A DNA stretch of 64,000 nucleotides from a bacterium (GCA_021372535.1 JAJFUH010000112.1:31426-95425); one strand, 5' to 3'. Counted from the first letter of the stretch, positions 26,054 through 35,081 are shown. The notes: generated from the letters alone by a model not told the origin. Program-made: numbers and translations.

Positions 26054-27448
26054 TTATTTCGAAAGACGAGCAACACTGCCGTCAATCAATCTGAATTGAG
26101 ACGGCCCCAGGGTGTCCTCGACGGTGAGCCACTGGTGGCCGATATAAACCTGTAATTTGGGAAACGCACTGACAGCGGCAGAGACAAAAACCTTATCGAG
26201 ATCTTTCTGGTCATCGAGGAGTTTTTGTTTGTATTTTTCCAGGGATTCAATTTTTTCCGGCAATGATTTCCGTGTCTCTTCAAGTTTTTCAAGGAGTTGA
26301 GCTTTGTCAGGCGGAAGATGGCCTTTACCATCTATTTTAATTTTATAGAGATAAATAATACTTTTTTCTAATTTCTCATCGGATTCCCGTACTTTTGCCA
26401 GTTCTTCATCCGTATTTTTCATACGGTCGGCTAATTTTGGATCGATGCCGACCTTTATTACAGTAGGAGTACATGCAACCGAGCCGAGCCGAGCCGTTTC
26501 GACTGATGTTTTTGCCTCGCATACACCACCGACAATGGTACTTTTAGCGCCTTTCGCCATAATCGATCCTCCCGCAAACAGCCTGGCATGGTATGAATCA
26601 CCAAGAATGATAATATCGCGGTCGGCTCTAAGGCACTGGTTTTCAACAAATTTGACTGTTATATCCCTGCCAGCCTGAATCAATGAATTACCGCTTCCGG
26701 CACAACCGCCGGCAATTATGACATCATTACCACTGATTACAATCGCATCCTCTACATTTTCCCGTATTTCAACATCACCCTCGGCTTCAACCCTGAATCC
26801 GGACCTGACAGAACCGTTTATTTTTACTGTTCCCTTAAATACAACATTACCTGTTTCATAATCGACATCACCCTTGACTTCATGAACCGGGGCTATCTGT
26901 ACGACACCTTTTATAAACTGAACCTCACCATCAATGGCCGCGATTATCAGATTGGGATCGTTATCGGCAAAGGCAGTTCCCTTTCCCAGAACAATCTGAA
27001 AATCTTTTCCGGTCAATCCGGGAATCTGGTTTCCCATGACATCAAAGCCGGCTTCTCCGATTGTCGGGGGAATTTTTCTGAAAAGTTTCTGCCCCTTGAC
27101 AGCCGACACCACTTCTCCCAGATTACGGAAATCCATACTTCCGTTTTCGCGTTCGATAGCTTTTGTTTTTTTGTTAAAATCAATATATGCTTCGATTTTG
27201 GCTTTCTGGCCGTATTGCGGTTGTACCGCTTCGGCTATGACAACGGAGGGCATGGGTATTTTCGATTCGCACATTCTCTGGATGATATCTTCCTTAATTC
27301 CTGCCTTTATTCCTTCTGCTTTCAGTTTAAGATTAACATCATTAACCGAAAGAATTTTACCTTCTCCATACGGGGGAGTGTAATTTGCCACCACTTTCAT
27401 TTTATTGTCGGCAATTTTTATTTTAATTGCGGCATCAATATCAGCCAT
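26054..27448 (-). CDS. FapA-like (DUF342) polymer-forming domain protein
   Basis: A 464-residue protein of the DUF342/FapA family. An N-terminal domain (about 1-110) leads to the FapA core (GEVVSAVKGQKLFRKIPP, GEAGFDVMGNQIPG) and a right-handed beta-helix of short repeats (FKGTVKINGSVRSGFRVEAEGDVEI, NDVIIAGGC, IQAGRDITVK, IFAGGSIMAKG-like turns). A coiled coil follows (LADRMKNTDEELAKVRESDEKLEK and on), then a short C-terminal domain. FapA-type proteins scaffold flagellar or other polar assemblies; placement between cheZ and cheY supports a motility-linked role. AGGGGGC precedes the ATG. Confidence 0.85.
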   Translation of the reverse strand: MADIDAAIKIKIADNKMKVVANYTPPYGEGKILSVNDVNLKLKAEGIKAGIKEDIIQRMCESKIPMPSVVIAEAVQPQYGQKAKIEAYIDFNKKTKAIERENGSMDFRNLGEVVSAVKGQKLFRKIPPTIGEAGFDVMGNQIPGLTGKDFQIVLGKGTAFADNDPNLIIAAIDGEVQFIKGVVQIAPVHEVKGDVDYETGNVVFKGTVKINGSVRSGFRVEAEGDVEIRENVEDAIVISGNDVIIAGGCAGSGNSLIQAGRDITVKFVENQCLRADRDIIILGDSYHARLFAGGSIMAKGAKSTIVGGVCEAKTSVETARLGSVACTPTVIKVGIDPKLADRMKNTDEELAKVRESDEKLEKSIIYLYKIKIDGKGHLPPDKAQLLEKLEETRKSLPEKIESLEKYKQKLLDDQKDLDKVFVSAAVSAFPKLQVYIGHQWLTVEDTLGPSQFRLIDGSVARLSK

Positions 27449-27629
27449 TACAGCCCCCTGAGTTTCACCGTATTAAATTTTCAAAAAGTATCACTCCGGT
27501 GTTGAAACAGTGACATCGTTTGATCTCATGCCGAACATGTCTCGGAATCAGTTCCGAAGTGTGGCACCGGCTGGTATATGCCGGGTACCAAACTGTAGTA
27601 AATATCGATAATACAGCATGATGGTTATA

Positions 27630-28433
27630 CTACGCATCTTTATTTTTATCTGATTCGTTCAATTTATTGAGCAGTGCATTTATATCCGGCTGACCATCCG
27701 CTCCATAAACTATTTCATCTTTCATATCAGCAGTTCCTCCGGTATCACCGGGCTGGTCGGCGGATTCTGTATCGTCTATATTTTGCGTGGTCTTTATCAT
27801 TTGTGCTTTTTCCAGGTATTCGTCGGCTATTCGCTGTGATTTTGCAGACCGGTCAAAATCGAACTCCGCATTACTGTCAAACGCAGCCCCAGTTTCCTTC
27901 AGCCGTCTGATTCCCTCTTCATCGAACCCCTGGAGCAGGTCACCCAGTTTATTCTGAACTCTTCCCATTACCTGCGCAATGCTGTTTATCTGCTGCGTGG
28001 TGATATCCTGGAACTGGAGAGCATTCATGATAGAAAACAGATCATCCTGACTTCCCTCGACTTCTCCCCGAATCACCGCTGTTTTTTCTTTCATTACATC
28101 CGGATTACACGATTCGGCGGCATAGAGCGTTTCAATTTCATCGAGCGCGGTAGTCATTGTATTCAAGCGATTAATGACATTATCGACTTTATCCATCACT
28201 TCCGTTGTGGCCATTTCGGTTGCGCTCGTAACTTTACTGAGTTTTTCCGAGGCGGAGGGAATCATTTCCGATGATTGATGCAGATCCGAGTGTATCGAAT
28301 TCAATAAGGGGACGACTTCTTCGATAAAATAGACCAGTTTAGCGATCTGCGGCATGTATTTTTTTGTGGTATCAAAGTAGCCTTTAATCGCGTTGAAGCT
28401 GTTAATCAGCCTGGTTATTTCAGCTTTTTCCAT
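27630..28433 (-). CDS. cheZ: CheZ-like chemotaxis phosphatase
   Basis: A 267-residue, mostly helical protein that should dephosphorylate CheY-P. The segment MNALQFQDITTQQINSI matches the CheZ active site, where the Asp and the Gln four residues later (D...Q) act in catalysis. A long helical hairpin precedes it, with many Met/Thr/Asn residues. The C-terminal tail PDINALLNKL resembles the CheY-binding tail helix of CheZ, joined by an acidic flexible linker (NIDDTESADQPGDTGG). CheZ is mostly known in Proteobacteria, so its presence in an FCB-like genome is of note. GGAGA precedes the ATG by nine bases. Confidence 0.85.
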   Translation of the reverse strand: MEKAEITRLINSFNAIKGYFDTTKKYMPQIAKLVYFIEEVVPLLNSIHSDLHQSSEMIPSASEKLSKVTSATEMATTEVMDKVDNVINRLNTMTTALDEIETLYAAESCNPDVMKEKTAVIRGEVEGSQDDLFSIMNALQFQDITTQQINSIAQVMGRVQNKLGDLLQGFDEEGIRRLKETGAAFDSNAEFDFDRSAKSQRIADEYLEKAQMIKTTQNIDDTESADQPGDTGGTADMKDEIVYGADGQPDINALLNKLNESDKNKDA

Positions 28434-29156
28434 AATAATAAATCTCCATAATGATGAAGTATCATTGTAATCGATTTTATTTCCAATTGGTTACAGCACA
28501 ACTAACAAATAGATGCACGATAAATACATACCGTATGAAATATGTTTTTTATTTGCATAAAAGTCAACAAATTTCAATAGGTATGCTTATTATACTATCA
28601 TTATAAAAATGTTATTTTTTTGTTATTAAAATCGCGGAGCAATAAAATAAACTGAAGAATGTGCTCTTTTATATATACGATCGTGTCACAGGATTATCCG
28701 CTCATTTAATTACCCGGATCTCAGCATAAAACACCATATTCTCAGTTTAAACAATATATTATCGACACCATCAAAGAGATTGACCCGGAAATATAACCAC
28801 GCATCCTCATTTCGCGTTATGTTTTTTTTCTATGGTTATTAAACAAATGATAAAGATAACGTCACATTATGGAGAAATATTAATTTAAATATTTTATTTA
28901 TATTATTATCAATCTATTATAGATATTTATACGCTGTATATGAAAGCGACATTCCTTTCGAATATTTTCGTCAGACGTATAAATACACCAATATTTGTAT
29001 CTAATGCATAGAGAGTTCAATCAATGATATACACAGCGACATCTTAATTATTTCAATTTGTTCGTATTATATTATATCATACTGTTATTACAGGTTATAT
29101 ATAAAATATAAATTTAGAAGTAAAAACGACCTGACATGGATAATCTATCATATAAA

Positions 29157-29209
29157 TGTAATATATTACACATAACAGTTAATGTTAAAGTGTAACATAT
29201 TACACTTTA
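29157..29209. promoter_or_regulatory. Pair of TGTAA-N4-TTACA palindromes (possible operators)
   Basis: Site 1, TGTAATATATTACA (29157-29170), is a perfect palindrome. Site 2, TAAAGTGTAA-CATA-TTACACTTTA (29186-29209), has perfect ten-base arms. Both share TGTAA-N4-TTACA, and their cores are 34 bases apart, a little over three helical turns, as expected for two dimers of one regulator on about the same DNA face. The regulator is unknown. Confidence 0.5.
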
Positions 29210-29375
29210 CCGTATTAAAAAGTTAAAAATTATATCATATGCTGTATTAATAAGATATTATGTATACTATATCATACTCGGTTCAATCTTCAGGGTCAGG
29301 CATGAATCCATAAGAATGAATCGTTAACATGTCATTATAATAATTATACAATATGATATTTCCCTCAAAAGAGTG

Positions 29376-29445
29376 CGTGCCGCTTTTCGCGGCGCCCATT
29401 TCACTTCCCCGATACCTCATTCGAGGATGGACGCTGCTTTACAGT
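29376..29445 (+). ncRNA. Cluster of three hairpins, possible structured RNA
   Basis: Three stem-loops in a row in an otherwise AT-rich region: GTGCCGC/GCGGCGC with a five-base loop (29376-29394), CCTC/GAGG (29414-29425) and CGCTG/CAGTG (29431-29445). It matches no riboswitch class I can recall, including the lysine riboswitch expected before some dap genes. It lies upstream of the best dapA promoter, so it may be a separate transcript or not transcribed. Confidence 0.3.
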
Positions 29446-29524
29446 GCCCGAGAGGACGGATAAAGGATATTACCGTATAAATGGTGTTCTCATAAAACGA
29501 GGATCGCCATGTCGTTATATAGTA

Positions 29525-29553
29525 TTGACCGATAAAGAAATTTTATGTATATT
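29525..29553 (+). promoter_or_regulatory. Putative sigma-70 promoter for dapA-dapB
   Basis: TTGACC at 29525-29530, a 17-base spacer and TATATT at 29548-29553, about 97 bases before the dapA ATG. Confidence 0.5.
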
Positions 29554-29649
29554 TATCGTGTCATATTTGTTACAGTTTCCAATGATATCCGCCTGCTGTT
29601 TATACAGTACATATATAACTGTAAAATATTCAATTAGAATGGAGGTACA

Positions 29650-30531
29650 ATGATTCGTCTTACGGGTACTTTTACTGCAATGGTTACCCCTTTCAAAAAT
29701 GCAGATGTTAACGAATCCATGTTAATGCGGATGGTAGATTTTCAGATAGAGAATGGCATATCCGGCCTCGTGCCATGCGGTACAACCGGCGAATCACCGA
29801 CACTGAGCCACAAGGAACACCGGCTCGTTATCGACATTGTCATTAAAGCGGCTGCCGGACGGGTTCCCGTAATCGCCGGAACAGGCTCCAACAGCACCGA
29901 AGAAGCCATAAGCCTTACCCGGCATGCTCAGGAGGTCGGTGCCGATGCTGCGCTCCTTATAACGCCGTATTATAACAAACCAACCCAGAAGGGGCTTATC
30001 GAGCACTATAAAGCTGTTGCCGGTTCATGCGATATTCCGCTGATCATCTATAATTGCCCCGGGCGGACCGCGATAAATACAACCGCCGATACCATCGTCG
30101 AGCTTTCCGCGCTGCCCACCATTATCGGGATTAAGGAAGCGTCCGGCAATATGGATCAGATATGTGAAATCATCGGACGAACACCGGAGAATTTCACCAT
30201 CCTTTCCGGTGATGATTCCATGACTGTGCCCATGATGTCGGTTGGTGCAAAAGGTGTTATCAGCGTCATCTCCAATATTCTGCCGCGAAAAATGTCCGAT
30301 ATGACCGCAGCCGCCCTGAATGGCGATTATACGGTCGCGTCCGCCATACATGCCGAGCTCTTTCCCCTCATGAGAACACTCATGAAGACAGAGACGAATC
30401 CTTCTCCGATTAAAACCGCTATGAATATGTCGGGGATGGATGTCGGAACGGTAAGGCTTCCCCTGACCGAGCCGGACGATAACGGGAAAGCCCTGATCGG
30501 AAAATACCTGAAAGATGTCGGGCTGATCTGA
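29650..30531 (+). CDS. dapA: 4-hydroxy-tetrahydrodipicolinate synthase
   Basis: A 293-residue class I aldolase that condenses pyruvate with aspartate semialdehyde in lysine and diaminopimelate synthesis. Motifs: GTFTAMVTPF at the start, GLVPCGTTGESPTLSH, APYY-type motif as ITPYYNKPTQKGL, IIYNCPGRTAINT (with the Tyr of the catalytic triad) and IGIKEASGNMDQI carrying the Schiff-base Lys near residue 163. Normal length. GGAGG lies five bases before the ATG. dapB follows 26 bases later, so the two form an operon. Confidence 0.95.
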   Translation: MIRLTGTFTAMVTPFKNADVNESMLMRMVDFQIENGISGLVPCGTTGESPTLSHKEHRLVIDIVIKAAAGRVPVIAGTGSNSTEEAISLTRHAQEVGADAALLITPYYNKPTQKGLIEHYKAVAGSCDIPLIIYNCPGRTAINTTADTIVELSALPTIIGIKEASGNMDQICEIIGRTPENFTILSGDDSMTVPMMSVGAKGVISVISNILPRKMSDMTAAALNGDYTVASAIHAELFPLMRTLMKTETNPSPIKTAMNMSGMDVGTVRLPLTEPDDNGKALIGKYLKDVGLI

Positions 30532-30557
30532 ATTCGTAACGATTACATGAGGTTGAT

Positions 30558-31358
30558 ATGAAGCTTGTCATGAATGGCGCCCTGGGACGGATGGGGCGCA
30601 GAATCATCACCATTGCGTCCGAAGACACGGAAATAATGGTATCAGGCGCAGTCGAGTTCGGTCATGATGAAGACCTGGGCCGTGATGTCGGCGAGATAAT
30701 CGGTATCGGGCATCTCGATGTACCGCTGACAAACGACCTGTTAAAAGCGGTAAAAAATGCCGATGTCGTCATCGATTTCACATGGCCTGATAACATCCTG
30801 ATCACCGCCGCCATTTGCGGACAATCGAAAACACCCCTCGTGATCGGCACCACCGGACTCGCTTCCGGCAAACGGGGTGAACTGGAGCGGCTTGTTTCGC
30901 CGATTCCCTGTGTTATGGCGCCCAATATGAGTGTCGGCGTAAATCTCCTCTTCAAGCTTGCCGCCGAAGCCGCAGCGATTCTCGGCGAAGACTATGATGT
31001 CGAGATAACCGAAGCGCACCACCGTTTCAAAAAAGATGCGCCCTCCGGTACCGCTGTCAGACTTGCCGAAATTGTTGCCGGCGTCCTCGACCGTAACCTC
31101 GAACAGGAGGCCCGTTACGGCAGAAAAGGCATTTCCGGCGAACGTACCCGGAGCGAAATCGGCATTCATGCGCTTCGAATCGGCGATGTCGTCGGAGAGC
31201 ATACGGTCAGTTTCGGAACTGTCGGCGAAAGGGTCGAGCTCACACACAAGGCCCAGTCACGGGATGCTTTGGCCCAGGGTGCGCTCCGTGCAGCACGATT
31301 CGTGCTTGCCAACCCGCCGGGACTCTATGACATGCAGGATGTACTTGGATTTAAATAA
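30558..31358 (+). CDS. dapB: 4-hydroxy-tetrahydrodipicolinate reductase
   Basis: A 266-residue NAD(P)H-dependent reductase acting just after DapA. The Rossmann start MNGALGRMGRRI, VVIDFTWPDN and IGTTGL are followed by the catalytic EAHHRFKKDAPSGTA motif (two His and the Lys) and FGTVGERVELTHKAQSRDAFA-type C-terminal segment. AGGTTG precedes the ATG. The gene ends about 175 bases before prfB. Confidence 0.95.
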   Translation: MKLVMNGALGRMGRRIITIASEDTEIMVSGAVEFGHDEDLGRDVGEIIGIGHLDVPLTNDLLKAVKNADVVIDFTWPDNILITAAICGQSKTPLVIGTTGLASGKRGELERLVSPIPCVMAPNMSVGVNLLFKLAAEAAAILGEDYDVEITEAHHRFKKDAPSGTAVRLAEIVAGVLDRNLEQEARYGRKGISGERTRSEIGIHALRIGDVVGEHTVSFGTVGERVELTHKAQSRDALAQGALRAARFVLANPPGLYDMQDVLGFK

Positions 31359-31390
31359 TTTATTAACCTTGCGCAAAACACTGCCTGCCC

Positions 31391-31419
31391 GGGACACAGG
31401 CTGTCAGGGGTCCTGTCCC
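31391..31419. other. GGGACA-type hairpin between dapB and prfB
   Basis: GGGACACAGG pairs with CCTGTCCC (31391-31419) with a two-base bulge. There is no T-tract, so it is not a clear terminator; it may be a worn dispersed palindrome or a weak transcript end. Confidence 0.4.
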
Positions 31420-31533
31420 CGATTACTAATTCGGGAACCATGTTTACATACTTTCGACAGCAGCAAAACAATACATTTCAGTATCGGGCGCGTGAAGAAG
31501 ATACTTTTTCACCGCCCTTTAACGGAGGATCAT

Positions 31534-32620
31534 ATGTCGCGGACAATCGATAGAATCGCAGAATTACATGAAAAGCTCTCCAATCTCAGGAGGCTTCTTT
31601 GACATCGATACAAAAAAGAATGAATTAGTAGAACTCCAGCGTAAGCGTGAAGCCTCCGATTTCTGGAACGACCAGAGAGAAGCCCAAAAAGTCATCGATC
31701 AGATTACCGTACGAGAAAAACCCATAAAAGCACTGGAAGACCTCCAGGTATCGTTCAACGACATTAAAGTCCTCAATGAGCTTGCCGAAGAAGAGCATGA
31801 TGACGCGACACTGAACGAAGTATCCTCTGAAATCGATACCCTTGAAAAGAATATCGGCAGCCTGGAGTTTCAGACCATGCTCGGCGGCACCGATGACCTC
31901 AAGAACGCCTTCCTTTCCATAAATTCCGGTGCAGGCGGCACCGAAAGCCAGGATTGGGCTCAGATGCTTCTCCGGATGTATATCCGGTGGATCGAGCGAA
32001 GAGGATTCGAATACGACGAAATCGACATGCAATCCGGCCAGGAAGCGGGCATAAAAAGCGTGACTATCCTCGTTAAGGGTGATTATGCATACGGTTACCT
32101 GAAAGCCGAATCAGGCGTTCACCGTCTCGTACGGATCAGTCCGTTCGATTCCAACGCCCGGCGGCACACCTCCTTCGCCTCGGTTACCGTCCTGCCCGAA
32201 GTGGATGACAATACCGACATTGAGATCGATGAAAAAGACCTGAAAATCGATGTCTATCGCTCTTCCGGCGCTGGCGGCCAGCATGTCAATAAAACCTCCT
32301 CGGCAGTCCGTATTACCCATCTTCCCACTGGTATCGTCGTGCAGTGCCAGAATGAGCGGAGCCAGTTCAAGAACAAAGCTTTTGCACTGAAGGTGCTCAG
32401 ATCGAGGCTCTATCAGCTGCACAAGGAGGAAGAGGAAAAGAAGCTGGCGGAATTTACCAAGGATCAAAAAAAGATTGAATGGGGCAGCCAGATACGTTCC
32501 TACGTTTTTCACCCCTATAATCTTGTCAAGGACCTGAGAACGGATGTGGAAACATCGAACATCCAAACTGTAATGGATGGCGACATTGACGAGTTCATCA
32601 TGGCATATCTGAGCATGTAA
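31534..32620 (+). CDS. prfB: Peptide chain release factor 2, with programmed +1 frameshift
   Basis: RF2 ends translation at UGA and UAA. The ATG at 31534 follows GGAGG and opens a 22-codon frame that stops at TGA 31600-31602. The stop sits in the classic recoding site: an internal Shine-Dalgarno AGGAGG (31588-31593), three bases, then CTT-TGA-C. A +1 slip on CTT continues at GAC 31601 as DIDTKKNELVELQRKR to the stop at 32620, giving about 361 residues, normal for RF2. The continuing part has the RF2 specificity loop (ISPFDSNARRHTSF, S-P-F) and the GGQ peptidyl-hydrolysis motif (SGAGGQHVNKTSS). RF2 thus controls its own level. Confidence 0.95.
31588..31603 (+). promoter_or_regulatory. prfB: prfB +1 programmed frameshift site
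   Basis: AGGAGG at 31588-31593, a three-base spacer, then CTT TGA C. The spacing and the C after TGA match the known autoregulatory RF2 site, where slow UGA termination favours a shift to the +1 frame. Confidence 0.93.
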
Positions 32621-32729
32621 TACATTTATAATTAATGAGATAGACGATAGAATAATTATTCTGACAGCGTCACCACAACACCGTTACATAATTAATCGTG
32701 ACAATCGAAAAGCCCCCGGAGGGACTAAA

Positions 32730-32762
32730 AAATCCCCTCTCTGATCATCAGAGAGGGGATTT
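32730..32762. terminator. Bidirectional Rho-independent terminator
   Basis: A perfect 15-base stem (AAATCCCCTCTCTGA / TCAGAGAGGGGATTT) with a three-base loop. A-rich sequence on one side and T-rich on the other lets it serve both prfB (rightward) and the converging aminotransferase gene (leftward). Confidence 0.88.
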
Positions 32763-32799
32763 TGCCTAACTTTTTCACCTATGCCTTGCGCCTTCATTT

Positions 32800-33939
32800 T
32801 CAGATTTTATAATCCCTGACAAACCGGCGGGTGATGTCTATCATGTGTTCGATACGCTCGGGCTCTGCCGCAAGGCCGAAATGCGCGATACGGAATGTGA
32901 GGGCATTACCGTCCTTATCCTTGTATGCAAAGCCGGCACCGACCATGGTGTTGTGTTTTTCGAGATAGTAATTTCTCACCACATTGCCCAGAATACCCTT
33001 TGGTGGATAAAAATCCGTCACCACGGGTGACGCGGCGACCGGATCGGCGCTCATACGGAATCCCAGTTCGGCGAGCCCTTCCCTGAGATGTCTTCCCGCA
33101 GCGCGGAACCGTTCCTGGCGGTTGTATATCCCCTCTTCAATGATACGGTCGACCGACCAGTCGAGTGCGTAAAGGTAGTTGGTATTCCCCGTTACCGGCT
33201 GCGGATGTTCATCGTGCATTTTTATCGATGCATCTCGCCACGACTTGAAATCGAGGTAGAACGGCACACGGCGGTTTTTCGCGGAATCCATGTAATCCCA
33301 TGCACGTTTCCCGACTCCGACCGGTGCAAGTCCCGGAGGCAGCTCAAAGCATTTCTGGCTCGCCCCTGCCACCACATCGGCTCCATGCTCTCCCATATCG
33401 ACCACGACGCCGCCGACGCCGGATACGGAATCGACGATGAGGAGCGCATCGAACTCGCGGGCGACTTCTCCAATGGGAGTAATCGGATTTACAACAGCGG
33501 TCGAGCTCTCGTTATGCGTCATATAAATAAACGGGCGACGTTTTTTCTTCATGGCGCTGCGAACTTTTTCAGGATCGGCGGCTTTACCATATTCGTCATT
33601 GACAAACGAATAGGGAACGCCAAGCGCTTTCAGGTTTTTCTCGCCATATTCACCGAGATTGCCGTTGGAGATGATGAGAACTTCCGTATCGGGCGTACAG
33701 AGACTCGCAAGCGCCATGTTGACTGCAAGCGTACCACTCCCGCTCGGAACGAACACCTGACCGTCCTCGAGCCCAAAAACAGTCTTCAGCTTTTCTACGA
33801 GCTGGTTATGAAAAGCGGGAAATCCGGTTCCGGAATCGTAATGCGGGAATACCTTGTGGCCGCATCTCCTGAGAACCTCGTCCGGCGCGTCCATGGGGCC
33901 GGGAATCATGAGCATGGGACTTTTCAAAATTCCTGACAT
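32800..33939 (-). CDS. Class V aminotransferase (alanine/serine-glyoxylate type), copy 2
   Basis: A 379-residue PLP enzyme of the alanine-glyoxylate/serine-pyruvate/PucG group. Motifs: LMIPGPMDAPDEVLRR at the start, PSGSGTLAVNMAL (phosphate binding), THNESSTAVVNP, LIVDSVSGVGG (PLP Asp) and GASQKCFELPPGLAPV with the Schiff-base Lys. It likely moves an amino group to glyoxylate or pyruvate; the exact donor is unknown. It is a tandem paralogue of the next gene upstream, whose stop it almost touches. ATG 33939 is preceded by GAGGT at long spacing; an in-frame GTG at 33948 overlaps the upstream stop as GTGA and sits too close to that site. Confidence 0.88.
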   Translation of the reverse strand: MSGILKSPMLMIPGPMDAPDEVLRRCGHKVFPHYDSGTGFPAFHNQLVEKLKTVFGLEDGQVFVPSGSGTLAVNMALASLCTPDTEVLIISNGNLGEYGEKNLKALGVPYSFVNDEYGKAADPEKVRSAMKKKRRPFIYMTHNESSTAVVNPITPIGEVAREFDALLIVDSVSGVGGVVVDMGEHGADVVAGASQKCFELPPGLAPVGVGKRAWDYMDSAKNRRVPFYLDFKSWRDASIKMHDEHPQPVTGNTNYLYALDWSVDRIIEEGIYNRQERFRAAGRHLREGLAELGFRMSADPVAASPVVTDFYPPKGILGNVVRNYYLEKHNTMVGAGFAYKDKDGNALTFRIAHFGLAAEPERIEHMIDITRRFVRDYKI

Positions 33940-33944
33940 AGAAT

Positions 33945-35081
33945 TCACTGACCTCTTTCATCGAGAAACTGCTTGGTGATATGAATCATGTGATCGATTC
34001 GTTCATGCTCGGCGGCAATACCGAAGTGGGCGATTCTGAATGAATACCGTTCGCCCGATCCGGTTTTTCTGAAACCGTAACCGACCATGGTATTATGCTT
34101 TTTCATATAGTATGTTCTGACATCCTCCCCTATAATTCCCTCGGGAGGAATGAATTCCGTGACCACGGGCGATGCGTAGCGGGGATCGGCTCCGGATTTG
34201 AATCCGAGTTTCGCCATGCCTTCCTTGAGGCGTTGACCGGCTTTACGGAAACGTTCCTGACGATTTTCGATTCCCTCATCGATAATGGTATCGATAACCC
34301 AGTCGAGCGCATAGAGCATGGTGGTCGCTCCGGTGACCGGCTGAGGATGAAAATCGTACTGGTCGATATAAGCCGTCCTCCATGCCATGAAATCGAGAAT
34401 GTACGGTACACGGCGGTTTTTCATGGATTCCATGTAATCCCACGCGCGCTGTCCGACTGCTACCGGCGCAAGCCCGGGAGGAAGTTCAAGACATTTCTGG
34501 CTCGCTCCGGCAACCACATCCGCTCCGGCAGCATCCATGTCGATTACGACACCGCCGACGCCTGATACCGAGTCGACGAGCACGAACGCATCGAATTCGC
34601 GGGCGATCTCACCAATGGGTGGAATCGGATTGACCACCGCGGTAGAGCTCTCGTTATGGGTCATGTAAATGAATTTATGATGCTTCCGTTTCATCTCGTC
34701 GCGAATCTTCTGCGGATCGATGATTGTGCCGATCTCCCCGGTGACGAGGGTGTAAGGGATACCGAGGTTTTTCATGTTCTTTTCGGCATACCCGCCGAAA
34801 CCGCCGTTCGACATGACAAGCACATCATCCTCCGGCGTGCAGAGGCTTGCTATCATCATATTGACCGCAATCGTCCCGCTTCCGTTGGGAATGAATACAT
34901 ATCCCTTCTTGAGGCCGAACACATATTTCGCTTTTTCGACGAGTTGATGATAGAACGGGCAGAAATCGGTGAGCTCATCATAATGAGGAAAAACCTGATG
35001 ACCGCACCGTCTCAATACTTCGTCGGGCACATCCATCGGCCCAGGAATCATGAGCAAAGGCTTTTTCATTATAAAAGACAT
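33945..35081 (-). CDS. Class V aminotransferase (alanine/serine-glyoxylate type), copy 1
   Basis: A 378-residue paralogue of the following gene, with the same framework: LMIPGPMDVPDEVLRR, PNGSGTIAVNMM, THNESSTAVVNP, LVDSVSGVGGVVID and GASQKCLELPPGLAPVAVG (catalytic Lys). The copies differ most in the region near residues 45-60 and in the C-terminal third, so they may use different amino donors. It begins a gene set with two MlrC proteins, an RraA-like aldolase and a FadR-type regulator on the same strand. AGGAGAG precedes the ATG at about eleven bases. A weak sigma-54-like site lies about 95 bases upstream (35176-35190). Confidence 0.88.
   Translation of the reverse strand: MSFIMKKPLLMIPGPMDVPDEVLRRCGHQVFPHYDELTDFCPFYHQLVEKAKYVFGLKKGYVFIPNGSGTIAVNMMIASLCTPEDDVLVMSNGGFGGYAEKNMKNLGIPYTLVTGEIGTIIDPQKIRDEMKRKHHKFIYMTHNESSTAVVNPIPPIGEIAREFDAFVLVDSVSGVGGVVIDMDAAGADVVAGASQKCLELPPGLAPVAVGQRAWDYMESMKNRRVPYILDFMAWRTAYIDQYDFHPQPVTGATTMLYALDWVIDTIIDEGIENRQERFRKAGQRLKEGMAKLGFKSGADPRYASPVVTEFIPPEGIIGEDVRTYYMKKHNTMVGYGFRKTGSGERYSFRIAHFGIAAEHERIDHMIHITKQFLDERGQ

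Larger units (their letters stand above)
28434..29649. other. 1.2-kb gene-free AT-rich region between cheZ and dapA
   Basis: The longest non-coding stretch in the window. It is very AT-rich from about 28500 to 29370. I found no credible gene; the short readings are low-complexity. It contains two related palindromes (29157-29170 and 29186-29209), a GC-rich cluster of three hairpins (29376-29445) and a candidate promoter for dapA (29525-29553). It has no DnaA-box cluster, no direct-repeat iterons and no tRNA, so an origin is not supported. Confidence 0.6.

Noticed and set aside
27560-27582. TGGCAC-like sigma-54 site on the plus strand
   Set aside because: The -12 part (TTGC) is missing and no rightward gene follows within reach.
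29376-29649. Lysine riboswitch before dapA
   Set aside because: None of the conserved core sequence of that riboswitch is present; only unrelated hairpins were seen.
28434-29649. Replication origin or plasmid-like iterons in the AT-rich stretch
   Set aside because: No DnaA-box cluster, dnaA/dnaN genes or direct repeats are present.
29444-29653. Short open frame before dapA
   Set aside because: Composition is poor, there is no clear ribosome site, and it overlaps the dapA start and its promoter.
31036-31602. Long open frame overlapping dapB and the start of prfB
   Set aside because: Its end is the true 22-codon first part of prfB; the rest is a shadow of dapB in another frame.
32800-35081. 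Recent gene duplication or assembly repeat of the aminotransferases
   Set aside because: The two proteins differ at many positions across their length, so this is an old duplication and not an assembly error.
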